A stretch of 64,000 nt of DNA from positions 39,218 through 103,217 of the forward strand of contig JARWBI010000011.1 of the NCBI GenBank assembly GCA_029846755.1. The letters run 5' to 3'. Under the pieces are notes generated by a model. It was not told the DNA's origin and did no database searches. It saw nothing but the letters and a program-made list of their open reading frames with translations. Below, in pieces: positions 43,625 to 53,066 of this stretch (its first letter is position 1; each line of letters begins with the position of its first letter). Both the position numbers and the translations under genes were made by a program. Source of the stretch: Falsirhodobacter flavus (GTDB lineage Bacteria; Pseudomonadota; Alphaproteobacteria; Rhodobacterales; Rhodobacteraceae).

Positions 43625-44710
43625 ATGAACAAGCTTGCCTGCGCGCTCTTGCTGAGCGGCGCATCTCTCCTCTGCATGCCTTCCATTTCTGCCGCGCAGA
43701 GCCTGCCCGAATACTATCCGGCGGACTACACCTCGATCACGGACGCCGCCGAAAACGATCTTGTCATCTACTCGTCGATGGCACCCAACAACTGGGCCCC
43801 CGTAATCGAAGGCTTCAACCAGCTCTACCCCGGGATTTCGGTTCAGACCGTCGAACTCGGGAACGAGCTTTACGAACGCTATCGCGCGGAAAGCGCCTCT
43901 GGTGTCCGGTCCGCGGACCTGATCGTAACTGCGGGCGGCGACAACTGGGAACAGTTCGTCCAAACCGGGCAGCTCATGCCTTACAAATCCGTCGAGGCCG
44001 ACCACCTTCCCGAATGGGCGGCGGAGACTGACGGGCTCTATGCCGTCACATCCGACCCGATGCTGATCGTCTATAACAAGTTCCTCGTGCAGGAGCCGCC
44101 GACCTCGATCAAGGACATTGTCGCGCTGGAGACAGAGCAGCCGGAGCTGCAAGGACGCGTGACCACCTACAACGTGTCGGGTCCGTATGCGATGTCGTTG
44201 AACTATACCTTCATCCGCCACGCACCGGAAAACATCGAAGCTTTGCGCGCCATCGGTCCAACGGCAAAGCTCGAGCGTTCCGCCGGCCCGATGTTCGAAA
44301 AAGTTGCCACCGGTGAATATGCGCTCGGGTATTTCGTGTCTTCGACAACCGTGTTCACGCGAATGAAAGACCCCGCATTGGCAAGCATCGTCGGCTGGTC
44401 TTACATTCAGGACGGAACGCCGGTCATCCCCCGCGGCGTCGGCATTCCCGCAAACGCCACGTCGCCGAATGCTGCCAAGCTGATGCTCGACTTCCTTGTC
44501 TCGCAAGCGGGACAGACCGCACTTGCGGTTGGCGGCCTGACACCGGTGCGCGAAGACGTCCCGAACCCCGACGGCACATTGCACACCTATGCCAAGATGG
44601 CTGAAGGCGCTGGCGGCGAACAGAACCTTGCCATTCTCGGGTTTGAAAGCATGCAGGATTTCGATGCATTCAAACAGACGCTCCGGGACATCTACCCCAA
44701 CTCCAATTGA
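43625..44710 (+). CDS. ABC transporter substrate-binding protein (Fe3+/PotD/phosphonate-type)
   Basis: 361 aa with a signal peptide (cleavage near SAAQ|SLPEYY). The mature part starts with DLVIYSSMAPNNWAPVIEGF, typical of family 1/6 extracellular solute-binding proteins such as FbpA, ThiB and aminoethylphosphonate-binding proteins. The region AVTSDPMLIVYNKF and the C-terminal SPNAAKLMLDFLVS also fit. No tyrosine pair typical of iron binding could be assigned. The substrate is probably the compound degraded by the downstream enzymes. Confidence 0.85.
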   Translation: MNKLACALLLSGASLLCMPSISAAQSLPEYYPADYTSITDAAENDLVIYSSMAPNNWAPVIEGFNQLYPGISVQTVELGNELYERYRAESASGVRSADLIVTAGGDNWEQFVQTGQLMPYKSVEADHLPEWAAETDGLYAVTSDPMLIVYNKFLVQEPPTSIKDIVALETEQPELQGRVTTYNVSGPYAMSLNYTFIRHAPENIEALRAIGPTAKLERSAGPMFEKVATGEYALGYFVSSTTVFTRMKDPALASIVGWSYIQDGTPVIPRGVGIPANATSPNAAKLMLDFLVSQAGQTALAVGGLTPVREDVPNPDGTLHTYAKMAEGAGGEQNLAILGFESMQDFDAFKQTLRDIYPNSN

Positions 44711-44765
44711 TCCAGACGCGGCGGCCCTTGCGGTCAGCCGCTCCAGACGCACCAAGGAGCTCCGC

Positions 44766-46496
44766 TTGCATCTCCCTTCCAATTCCACGCCCTCTGGGGG
44801 AATCCTTGATCGGGTGACAAGAAGCCGCGATCGGTCGATCCAGTGGTCTGTCGCCGCAGTGACTCTGGTTGCCGTCATGGCCCCTTTGTTGCCGCTGTTC
44901 TATCAGGCTTTCCTCGACAATCCGCTTTATGATGCGGCCGCGAATTACACCGCAACCAACTTCGGTGCGCTGCTCGGCCATCCGGATATGAGCGCGGCCC
45001 TCACCAACACCTTCGTTTTCGGCATACTCTCTACCGTGGTTGCCATGATCGTCGGTCTGACTACCGCCATTCTAATGGTTCGCACGGATCTGCCCGGCCG
45101 CGCCCTGCTGGGCGAGCTGCTTTTGTGGCCCTTCTACATCTCCGGCATAATCCTGTCCTTTGGCTGGATCACCGTCTACGGCCCTTCCGGCATCGCCACG
45201 CTCTGGACCCAAAGGCTGCTCGGCTTTGCGCCGTGGGATCTCTACACGATGACGGGGCTGTCGCTGGTTAACGGCGTCTCTCTTGCACCGCTCGTCTTTC
45301 TATACTGTCTGGCATCGGCAAAGATGCAGGACACATCGCTGGAGGATGCCGCAAAAGTTTGTGGTGCCGGCCCCCTTCGCGCGATGTTGCAGGTCAGCTT
45401 GCCGATGATGCGTCCCGCCATCCTGTTCAGCGGCTTTTATGTTTTCATCATCTCGATCGAGTCACTGGCGATACCGCTGGTCCTTGGAAGTCCGGTCGGC
45501 CTCAAGTTCTTCACGACCATCCTTTACACCGAGGGCTTCGAGCAGACGAACCCCGACTACGGGCTGGTGGCGTCCGGCGCGGTGATCCTGCTTGTAACCG
45601 TCACACTGTTGCTGGCGATCCAGAACCGTTTTCTGCGCGGATCGGGCAAGTTTGTCACCGTGACCGGCAAGGCGACGCAACCCCGCCTTCTGCGGCTTGG
45701 CGCGGCGCGCTGGCCCCTTTTCGTGGTGGTGCTGCTGTATGTGGTGCTGACCATCGGTCCGGTCGCCTACGGCGTCACCCTGCGCGCCTTCACGGTCGTG
45801 CTTTCTCCCTACGCGCCGCTGCTTGATGTGCTGACCCTGGACAACTTCCGGCAGGTCTTCAGCCAAGAAGTCTATATCCGGTCGATTACGAACTCATTCC
45901 TGATCGCACTGATTGGCGGTGCTGTCGGAACGATATTCGTCTCCCTGATCGTGATCGTGGCAAAACGATCGAGCTTCCCAGCGACCGGTCTGCTTGAACA
46001 GATCGCGATGCTGCCGCGGTCGGTTCCGGGCCTGCTGGTCGGGATCGGTGCATTCTACGCGGCGTCCTATCTGCCGTTCCTTGCGCCGCTGCGCGGGTCC
46101 ATCGCAATCCTGATCATCCTGTTCGTCATGCGGTATATCCCCACCGCATACGGCAGCATTGCGCCTGCATTGATGCAGATCGGTCCTGAAATGGATCGTG
46201 CATCGCGCTCCTCCGGCGCGGATTGGTGGCAAACGACCGTCTCTATCACGCTTCCGCTGCTGCGTCCGGCGATGGTTACCTGCTTCTGCATCCTCTTCAT
46301 CCGGCTGCTGAGCGAATATGCGGCCGCAGTCTTCCTCTACTCTCCGGGCACCGAAGTCATCGGCACCACGATGCTGATCTTCTGGGCACAGGGATCGGTG
46401 GGGCCGGTGGCGGCACTCGCGGTCGTCCAACTGGCAATCATCGCAATTTTCGTCGTCGCTGCGCGGCGCATATTCAAGGTCCGCATCTATGGCTGA
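44766..46496 (+). CDS. ABC transporter permease, two fused membrane units
   Basis: 576 aa from a TTG at 44766 with AAGGAG six bases upstream. The frame extends further, but that would run back into the binding-protein gene. There are about twelve membrane helices in two homologous halves, each with an EAA-type loop (DAAKVCGAGPLRAMLQVSLPM; and near the C-terminus, DRASRSSGADWWQTTVSI). This is the FbpB/AfuB-like double permease. Its end overlaps the ATPase gene by 8 nt. Confidence 0.85.
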   Translation: MHLPSNSTPSGGILDRVTRSRDRSIQWSVAAVTLVAVMAPLLPLFYQAFLDNPLYDAAANYTATNFGALLGHPDMSAALTNTFVFGILSTVVAMIVGLTTAILMVRTDLPGRALLGELLLWPFYISGIILSFGWITVYGPSGIATLWTQRLLGFAPWDLYTMTGLSLVNGVSLAPLVFLYCLASAKMQDTSLEDAAKVCGAGPLRAMLQVSLPMMRPAILFSGFYVFIISIESLAIPLVLGSPVGLKFFTTILYTEGFEQTNPDYGLVASGAVILLVTVTLLLAIQNRFLRGSGKFVTVTGKATQPRLLRLGAARWPLFVVVLLYVVLTIGPVAYGVTLRAFTVVLSPYAPLLDVLTLDNFRQVFSQEVYIRSITNSFLIALIGGAVGTIFVSLIVIVAKRSSFPATGLLEQIAMLPRSVPGLLVGIGAFYAASYLPFLAPLRGSIAILIILFVMRYIPTAYGSIAPALMQIGPEMDRASRSSGADWWQTTVSITLPLLRPAMVTCFCILFIRLLSEYAAAVFLYSPGTEVIGTTMLIFWAQGSVGPVAALAVVQLAIIAIFVVAARRIFKVRIYG

Positions 46497-47589
46497 GCTC
46501 AATCTTCGCAACCTTACCCGCGCCTACGGCAAGCTGACCGTCGTCGACGGCATCGATCTCGATGTTCAGGAAGGCCAGCTGCTGACCCTTCTGGGGCCCA
46601 GCGGCTGCGGGAAATCCACCACCCTTGCGATGATCGCGGGGCTGGATACCCCCACCAGCGGAAAGATCTCGGTCGGCGGCGAGGTCGTGTTCGACAGCGC
46701 GACCGGAGTTTCCATCGAGGCCGAACGCCGCAATCTTGGCATGGTTTTCCAGACCTATGCGCTTTGGCCGCACATGACGGTGGCCCAGAACGTCGGCTAT
46801 CCGCTGAAACTGCGCCGGATGGGCGCTTCCGAACGCCGCAAGCGGATTGGCGAGGCGCTTGATCTGGTCGAGATGGGTGCATTTGCGGACCGGTATCCGA
46901 ACCAGCTTTCGGGTGGCCAGCAGCAGCGTGTCGCGCTTGCGCGCACCTTGGCCTACCGTCCGCGCATCCTGCTTCTGGACGAACCCCTGTCGAACCTCGA
47001 TGCCAAGCTGCGGGACAAGGCGCGGACCTGGCTGAAGGTTCTTCAGGGACAGCTGGGCATCACGACCATCCTCGTCACGCACGATCAGGAAGAGGCTCTG
47101 TCGCTCAGCGACCGTATCGCGGTGATGCAGGGCGGCAAGATCGTCCAGCTCGGCTCGCCCTCCGAAATCTATGACGGCCCGACGAACCCGTATGTTGCAG
47201 ACTTTGTCGGCTCCAGCAACTTCTTGCCCGGCGTTCTGCAGCGCGTTGCCGACCAGCGCGCCGAAGTGATGCTCGACAATGGCGCCGTGCTTCGCGTGCA
47301 GCGGCGCCCGGGTGCCGAAGTCGGTGATCGGGTTCAGGTCACCTGCCGGCCGGAACGTATCGTCCTGCTGGATGCGGCCGACCAGATCGACACGAACGTC
47401 ATCCATGCCAAACTGGCCGATCGCAGCTATGTCGGGTCGCATTCCGTCCTTACCCTGCGCAGCGAGGGTATCGACTTCCGCGTCGATGCCAAGGATGCGA
47501 CCGATCGCGGCAACTTCTCGGCCTGGCTGCCGGAGGAGCACTGCTTCATGTTTCCCGACAAAGGCACCAGCAATGATGCGGCGGCATAA
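46489..47589 (+). CDS. ABC transporter ATP-binding protein (FbpC/PotA-like)
   Basis: 366 aa. Walker A GPSGCGKST (about 37-45), Q-loop VFQTYALWPH, signature LSGGQQQR, Walker B ILLLDEPLSNLDA and switch His in VTHDQEEA. The C-terminal TOBE domain (about 280-350) is present. It energises the permease at 44766-46496. It overlaps that gene by 8 nt. Confidence 0.92.
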   Translation: MAELNLRNLTRAYGKLTVVDGIDLDVQEGQLLTLLGPSGCGKSTTLAMIAGLDTPTSGKISVGGEVVFDSATGVSIEAERRNLGMVFQTYALWPHMTVAQNVGYPLKLRRMGASERRKRIGEALDLVEMGAFADRYPNQLSGGQQQRVALARTLAYRPRILLLDEPLSNLDAKLRDKARTWLKVLQGQLGITTILVTHDQEEALSLSDRIAVMQGGKIVQLGSPSEIYDGPTNPYVADFVGSSNFLPGVLQRVADQRAEVMLDNGAVLRVQRRPGAEVGDRVQVTCRPERIVLLDAADQIDTNVIHAKLADRSYVGSHSVLTLRSEGIDFRVDAKDATDRGNFSAWLPEEHCFMFPDKGTSNDAAA

Positions 47590-47635
47590 GCGTCAAATGA
47601 CGGACGCCCGCACCCCCTGCTCGCCGGAGACCTGA

Positions 47636-48871
47636 ATGCTCACCAAAAGCTCTTTCGAGAAAGACGTCACGGGCCCGCTCGCCGGTTTGCGCGTTGTCGA
47701 CATGTCCCGACTGGTTTGCGGGAATGTGCTCAGCATGCAACTGGCGGATTTCGGCGCCGATGTGATCAAGGTGGAGCCGAAAAATGGCGACACCCTGCGC
47801 GCCTGGCGGGTCGCGGGCGTCGAGATTCACTGGAAAGCGTTCGCGCGGAACAAACGCAGCCTGTCCGTCGATTTTCGGGCAGAGGGCGCGGTCGATCTGT
47901 TTCGCGACATGCTGCGGGATGCCGATGTATTCATCGAAAGCTTCCGCCCCGGCGTCCTTGAGGAGATGGGGCTGTCCCCTGCCGAACTGCTCTCCGTCAA
48001 TCCTCGTCTGATTATCGTCAGGATTTCCGGCTGGGGGCAGGACGGCCCCTACCGTGAACGCCCCGGCTTCGGTTCCTTGGTCGAAGGGATGTCCGGCTTT
48101 GCCGCGATCACCGGTTCGCAGGATCGCCCGCCCAGCCTTCCGGCGGCCCCGCTTGCGGATGCGTTCGCAGGGTTGTCCGGCGCGATGGCGGTTCTGGTGG
48201 CGCTCCGCTCGGTCGAGGCGAAACGCTCGCTTGGTCAGGTGATCGACCTGCCGCTGTTCGATCCGCTGTTCAGCGCGCTTGGCCCTCAAGTTGCGCAGCA
48301 CCGCCTGACCGGCAAGCCGAAGGCCAGAACCGGCAGCCGCAGCACGACGATCTCTCCGCGCAACGTCTACGAGACCGCCGATAAAAGATGGATCGTGCTG
48401 ACCGGATCGACGCAAGGCATGACCGAACGGCTGTTTGCCGCAATCGGGCGTCCCGACCTGATCTCGGACCCGCGTTTTTCGGACAACAGCAAACGTCTTG
48501 AAAACTGGCAGGTGCTGGACGCAATCATCGCCGGCTACGTGGCGACGCGTTCGCAGCAAGAAACCCTCGACCTTTTCGTCGGATGCGGCGTCACCGTGGC
48601 ACCGATCTACGATTCCTCGCAACTCGCAGACGACCCCCACCTGCAAGAGCGGGGGGTCATCGTCGATGTGCCGGATGACGACATGGGCGAGTTTCCGATG
48701 ACCAATATCGTCCCGAGACTTTCCGCCACACCCGGAACCCTTCGACGCCCCGCCCCCAGACTGGGGGAACACAGCGTCGAAATTCTGGAGGGTCTGGGAA
48801 TTGCGGCGGACCGTATCGAGCGTCTTTTGACGGATGGGGTGGTGTGTCAGGCCGGAGGCGCCAATGCGTGA
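47636..48871 (+). CDS. Class III CoA-transferase (CaiB/BaiF family)
   Basis: 411 aa. The catalytic aspartate of this family is probably Asp175 in APLADAFAGLSG. The N-terminal segment GPLAGLRVVDMSRLVCGN and the motif VEPKNGDTLRAW are standard. It should move CoA from a donor such as succinyl-CoA to the acid imported or formed by the operon. It is followed by a CitE-type lyase with 8 nt overlap. Transferase plus CitE-like lyase is the pair used for malate, citramalate and related hydroxy acids. Confidence 0.9.
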   Translation: MLTKSSFEKDVTGPLAGLRVVDMSRLVCGNVLSMQLADFGADVIKVEPKNGDTLRAWRVAGVEIHWKAFARNKRSLSVDFRAEGAVDLFRDMLRDADVFIESFRPGVLEEMGLSPAELLSVNPRLIIVRISGWGQDGPYRERPGFGSLVEGMSGFAAITGSQDRPPSLPAAPLADAFAGLSGAMAVLVALRSVEAKRSLGQVIDLPLFDPLFSALGPQVAQHRLTGKPKARTGSRSTTISPRNVYETADKRWIVLTGSTQGMTERLFAAIGRPDLISDPRFSDNSKRLENWQVLDAIIAGYVATRSQQETLDLFVGCGVTVAPIYDSSQLADDPHLQERGVIVDVPDDDMGEFPMTNIVPRLSATPGTLRRPAPRLGEHSVEILEGLGIAADRIERLLTDGVVCQAGGANA

Positions 48872-49799
48872 ACAACCCGTCTGGCGATCGCTTCTTTTCG
48901 TGCCGGTGAATGTCCCGCGCTTTGTGGCCAAGGCGGCGGATTGCGGTGCCGATGCAATCATCCTCGACCTGGAGGATTCCATCGCCCTGTCGCAAAAGAA
49001 TGCGGCGCGCGATGCGATTCCGGCCGCTGCGGCTGCACTTTCGGGGCAAGGCCCCGAGGTCGGCGTGCGGATCAACCGCCCGCTGCGTGACGCGGTTCGC
49101 GACATCGAAGCCGCCGTTCGCCCCGGCGTAACCTTCCTTGCGATACCCAAAGTCGCGGATGCAAGTCATCTGTTGCTTCTTTGCGAGGTGATCGACGCGG
49201 TCGAAAGCGAGCGCGGGATGCAGCACGGCACCACCAAGCTTATCGCGATGATCGAAGATCCCATCGGCTATCGGCACATGCACGACATTTCCCGCAGTTC
49301 GGACCGCCTTGTCGCGATGTCGCTCGGGACCGAAGATTTTGCGTCCGAAATGGGTATGGAGCCGACGCTGGCGACCTTGACCCAGCCCAAGCAGAACATG
49401 GCGATCGCGGCCCGCGCGGGGGGGCTTGCGCCTCTGGGCATCGTCGGCCCGACGACACACCTTTCGGATACGGAAGGTTTCCGCACCGCAGCCGAGCTTT
49501 CCGCGACATTCGGCTTTGTCGGCAGTTTTGCGGTCCACCCCTCTCAGGTTCCCATCCTGAACGCGGCCTTCAGCCCGACCGCAACCGCGCTTGCCCGTGC
49601 CATCGCCGTGGCCGAGGCGGCAGACAGGGCGGCAGAACAAGGTCTGGGCGCGGTTTCGCTTGACGGCAAGATGATTGATCGACCGGTCGTCGAGCGCGCG
49701 CGCAGCCTGATCGGACGCGCCGCGCGTATCGCCGGCATGTCCAAAGGTGACTTCCAACAAAAACCATCAGAGCCCTCTGCGGCTTCTGTGCGGCTGTAA
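48864..49799 (+). CDS. HpcH/HpaI-family CitE-like lyase
   Basis: 311 aa from ATG 48864, in an 8-nt overlap with the CoA-transferase. The earlier in-frame ATG would overlap the transferase by 38 nt. It has RSLLFVPVN at the N-terminus, Mg-binding patterns LDLEDSI and IEDPIGYRH, and the C-terminal FAVHPSQVPILN. Homologues cleave malyl-CoA or citramalyl-CoA to acetyl-CoA and a keto acid. Substrate is not determined by sequence here. Confidence 0.88.
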   Translation: MREQPVWRSLLFVPVNVPRFVAKAADCGADAIILDLEDSIALSQKNAARDAIPAAAAALSGQGPEVGVRINRPLRDAVRDIEAAVRPGVTFLAIPKVADASHLLLLCEVIDAVESERGMQHGTTKLIAMIEDPIGYRHMHDISRSSDRLVAMSLGTEDFASEMGMEPTLATLTQPKQNMAIAARAGGLAPLGIVGPTTHLSDTEGFRTAAELSATFGFVGSFAVHPSQVPILNAAFSPTATALARAIAVAEAADRAAEQGLGAVSLDGKMIDRPVVERARSLIGRAARIAGMSKGDFQQKPSEPSAASVRL

Positions 49800-49808
49800 G
49801 GAGCCCAT

Positions 49809-50927
49809 ATGTCCGTAATTGCACCACGGGTCAGAACCGTCGCATTCCATCCGCTGATCGAGCCACCAGAAGTGTCCGGAAGCGGAAAAGTCATCCGGCG
49901 CCTCAACCTGAACGAAAGCCCGTTTGGCCCCGCCGAAGAGGTCGTCGTGGCGATGAATGCGGCGGCGCGCGTCTCGAACCGTTACCCTGACGGCGAGGCC
50001 AGCCGGCTGATTTCCCTGCTGTCGGCCGATATGAAGGTCGAAGCCGCGCGCGTGTTCGTCGGCGCGGGTTCCAACGAATTGCTGGCGGCCAGCGCCGAGA
50101 TAACGCTGGATCCGGGCACGGCGATGGTTGCGCCTTCGCCCGCATTTCCCACCTACAAGAAACTGGCGTCCATCCGCGGCGCGGATTTCATCGGTGTTCC
50201 TGTGCGCGAGGACGGCAGCATCGATGTCGATGCCATGCTGTCGGCAGTTACGCCGTCCACGCGGCTGATGTTCGTGTCGTCGCCGCACAACCCGACCGGC
50301 ACAGTCATGAGACCGGACGAGATCATGAAGCTGGCAACCCACCTGCCCGCCGATATCCTGCTGCATTTCGACGAAGCATATTACGAGTTCGGTCGCGCGG
50401 CGGGTGGGCCGGAAACCCTGCCGATTTTGCAGCACCGCGAAGGCGCGTGGCTGTCCACACGCACCTTCTCCAAGGCATTCGGCCTTGCGGGCGCAAGGGT
50501 CGGCTATGGCGTCGCCTCGACGCCCGAGATTGCGACCGCGATCCGCAAGGTCCGCCCGAACTTCAGCCTGAACATCATGGCGCTTGCGGGCGCGTGCGCC
50601 GCGATGGGCGCGCGCGAACATGCCGAAGACCTTGTCAGGTTCATACTGGACGAGAGGGACCGGATTGCCGCCAAGCTTTCGGCTATGGGCTATCGCTGTC
50701 TGGCTGGTGCTGCGAACTTCGTCACGGTCCTGCCTCCGCTGCCTGCGGCGGAAATTGCCGCGCATTGCGAACGCAATGGCGTGCTTATCAACGTCCTTGA
50801 TTGGGGCGGCGCGAATAAATCGCTTCGTATCACCATCGGCGCCACCGAAGACAATGATGCGCTTGTGCAGGCGCTTGGCGAACTTGCCGCTCAACAAAAC
50901 CAATCCTCACATTCCATCGCCTCCTAA
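49809..50927 (+). CDS. Class I/II aminotransferase (HisC-like)
   Basis: 372 aa with fold-type I PLP motifs: LNLNESPFGP, the AGSNELLA glycine loop, SSPHNPTGTV, and the Schiff-base lysine in STRTFSKAFGLAGARVGY. HisC-like enzymes accept histidinol phosphate, aromatic or other amino donors; the setting suggests an amino acid specific to this pathway. It lies 9 nt after the lyase and 32 nt before the next gene. Confidence 0.87.
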   Translation: MSVIAPRVRTVAFHPLIEPPEVSGSGKVIRRLNLNESPFGPAEEVVVAMNAAARVSNRYPDGEASRLISLLSADMKVEAARVFVGAGSNELLAASAEITLDPGTAMVAPSPAFPTYKKLASIRGADFIGVPVREDGSIDVDAMLSAVTPSTRLMFVSSPHNPTGTVMRPDEIMKLATHLPADILLHFDEAYYEFGRAAGGPETLPILQHREGAWLSTRTFSKAFGLAGARVGYGVASTPEIATAIRKVRPNFSLNIMALAGACAAMGAREHAEDLVRFILDERDRIAAKLSAMGYRCLAGAANFVTVLPPLPAAEIAAHCERNGVLINVLDWGGANKSLRITIGATEDNDALVQALGELAAQQNQSSHSIAS

Positions 50928-50959
50928 GGCGATCCGAAGCAGAAAAAGGAAAACTTACC

Positions 50960-51907
50960 ATGCGCTTGCGGGAAAAACTCGTCACTGGCCGGACCAGCAC
51001 CGAATTCAGACGGCTTCTGAACGACAGCGATCTGCCGCTGGTCGGGATTTGCGGCGGCACCGCCCACCATGCCCAGCTGGGCGAGGCGACCGGCTTCAAA
51101 TATTTCGGCCTTTCCGGCTCTCAGGCCTCGGCCCACCTTATGGGTATGCCCGATGCCGGTCTGATGACGCTGTCCGAAGTGACCGATAACGCGCGCCGGA
51201 TCTGTCAGGCCGTCTCGGTTCCGGTCTACGCCGATGGCGAGACCGGTTTCGGAAACGTAGTCAACGCCACGCGCACGGCTGCGGACCTCATCAACGCGGG
51301 CGTTGCCGGCTTCTTCATGGAAGATCAGGTCTTCCCGAAACGCTGCGGCTTCACCGAGGGCGTCGAAGTCATCCCAACGGCAGAGGCAGCCGCGAAATTC
51401 AAAGCGGTCATGGCGGTTCGTGACGAGCTTGATCCGGATGTCGTCTTTACCGCACGAACGGACATTCGCGCCGCTGGTGGCTCGGTTGACGATGTTCTGC
51501 GCCGCTGCGAGGCCTACTTGGACATCGGGGTCGATATGCTGCTTGTCACCAAGCTGCAATCGCGCGAGGAAATCCGCCGCGTGCGCGAGACGTTCCCCGA
51601 AGCCCGTCTGGAACTGAACGTCGGGACCATGAACCCGCCCCTCACCTCGGACGATTTCAAAGAGCTGGGCGTGACGATGGTGTCGATGACCATCTCGAAG
51701 ATCGCGCAGATCTGGATGTTCGAATTCCTGCGCGATTTCAGGGTGCGCGGCTTCGACGCCTATAACGAATTCCTTGAAGAGCATAAGGAAAGCTCGTTCG
51801 GGATTTTCAGCTTCCTCGATCTGACCGGCTATCCCAAGGTGCAGGCCATCGAGCAGGACTTTGCCAAAGAGCTTGCCGTCCTGCGCGAGCGCATCGCCGC
51901 CGAATAA
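50960..51907 (+). CDS. Isocitrate lyase/PEP mutase-superfamily C-C lyase
   Basis: 315 aa with the superfamily metal-binding motif DGETGFGN, EDQVFPKRCGF and the AARTDIRA-type segment. The KRCG loop has the catalytic cysteine of methylisocitrate and isocitrate lyases; PEP mutases lack this cysteine. The expected reaction is a retro-aldol type cleavage of a 2-hydroxy- or 2-alkyl-dicarboxylate. It is the last gene of the operon. A TTG-rich upstream and AAAAGGAAAAC before the ATG fit the start. Confidence 0.88.
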   Translation: MRLREKLVTGRTSTEFRRLLNDSDLPLVGICGGTAHHAQLGEATGFKYFGLSGSQASAHLMGMPDAGLMTLSEVTDNARRICQAVSVPVYADGETGFGNVVNATRTAADLINAGVAGFFMEDQVFPKRCGFTEGVEVIPTAEAAAKFKAVMAVRDELDPDVVFTARTDIRAAGGSVDDVLRRCEAYLDIGVDMLLVTKLQSREEIRRVRETFPEARLELNVGTMNPPLTSDDFKELGVTMVSMTISKIAQIWMFEFLRDFRVRGFDAYNEFLEEHKESSFGIFSFLDLTGYPKVQAIEQDFAKELAVLRERIAAE

Positions 51908-51946
51908 CCCCTCGGCACGCTGATCCGAAGATCGAACGCAATAAAA

Positions 51947-51967
51947 CGGGCGGAAAGCTTTCGCCCG
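51947..51967 (+). terminator. Hairpin after the catabolic operon
   Basis: Six-base stem CGGGCG / CGCCCG enclosing the self-complementary GAAAGCTTT, 39 nt after the lyase stop. No run of T follows, so it may only partially stop transcription into the nucleoside hydrolase gene. Confidence 0.35.
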
Positions 51968-52023
51968 CTGTGACCGATATTTCCTCCAGTTCAGTCATCC
52001 CAGCACACGGAAGGTGCCTCCCC

Positions 52024-53037
52024 ATGAAATCGTTGAAGATACCGATGCTCGTCCTTGCGGCATCCCTGAGCTTTGCGGCAACGACCGCAAGCGCGCAGTC
52101 GCACAAGGTCATCTATGACGCGGATGTGGGCGTTGACGATGCCATGGGCCTTATCCTGCTTGCGCGCCATCCCGAAATCGATCTGCTGGGCGTGACCACC
52201 ATGTTCGGGAATGGCACAATCGATAATACCACGCGCAACACGCTTTACTTGCAGGACGTGCTCGGCTTCACCGCGCCCGTTGCGCGCGGAGCGGCCAAGC
52301 CCGCCTATTCCTCGGCCCCCGAGCCCGCCCGCATTCATGGCGCCAATGCCTTGGGCGAAACCGAAATTCCGGCCATTCAATCCGAGGCGGACCCGCGTCC
52401 GGCCGCACAGATGATTGTCGATCTGGTCAGGGAAAATCCGGGCGAGGTCACTTTGCTGATGGTCGGCCGATCCACGAACGTGGCGCTGGCCTTGGCAATC
52501 GAACCCAAGCTGCCCGAGATGGTTAAGCAGGTGATCATCATGGGCGGCACCTTCGGCTACAATTATGGTGGCAAGCGAGAGAACGCCAACCTCTTTTCGA
52601 TCGCCGAAGCCAATATCGGAGGCGATGCCCGCGCCGCCGACGAGGTCATCAACGCCGGCTGGCCAGTGGCGATCCTGCCGCTTGACGTGACGCTCCAGAC
52701 GATCATGAGCAAGGAGTATTTGGACGCGCTGCCCGGGACCGATGGCCAATTCATCCGCGAAATCACCCATCGCACCTATGTGAACGATCAGGGCGCAACG
52801 CCGGTGCATGATTCAAGCGCCATCTTCTACCTGCTTGATCCCGGCGCTTATACCATGACCGAAGCAAAGGTCCGTGTTGTCCCCGATGGCATAGCCGCCG
52901 GTCAAACCATGATGGGCAAGCCGACATCGTCGAACTCCACCTACGAGCCGTATCCGTCAGTCCAAGTCGCCACATCCGTGGATGCCGCCCGCGTCCTGGA
53001 CATCTATAGCGAGACCATCGCAAACGCCGCAGAATAA
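52024..53037 (+). CDS. Exported nucleoside hydrolase 1 (IUNH family)
   Basis: 337 aa from ATG 52024 with a signal peptide (cleavage near ASA|QSHK). The Ca-binding catalytic cluster DADVGVDDA has Asp at 32, 34, 38 and 39, and the Asn of the NVAL and ENANLFSIAEAN segments fits substrate binding. It hydrolyses ribonucleosides to base plus ribose, here in the periplasm. It follows the lyase operon and is convergent with a LacI gene. Confidence 0.88.
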   Translation: MKSLKIPMLVLAASLSFAATTASAQSHKVIYDADVGVDDAMGLILLARHPEIDLLGVTTMFGNGTIDNTTRNTLYLQDVLGFTAPVARGAAKPAYSSAPEPARIHGANALGETEIPAIQSEADPRPAAQMIVDLVRENPGEVTLLMVGRSTNVALALAIEPKLPEMVKQVIIMGGTFGYNYGGKRENANLFSIAEANIGGDARAADEVINAGWPVAILPLDVTLQTIMSKEYLDALPGTDGQFIREITHRTYVNDQGATPVHDSSAIFYLLDPGAYTMTEAKVRVVPDGIAAGQTMMGKPTSSNSTYEPYPSVQVATSVDAARVLDIYSETIANAAE

Positions 53038-53066
53038 AAGCAACCGAGCAGAGGCCGAGGACCGTC

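Noticed and set aside
50960..51907. PEP mutase of phosphonate synthesis
   Set aside because: The loop has KRCG with a catalytic cysteine as in lyases, and no phosphonopyruvate decarboxylase gene is present.
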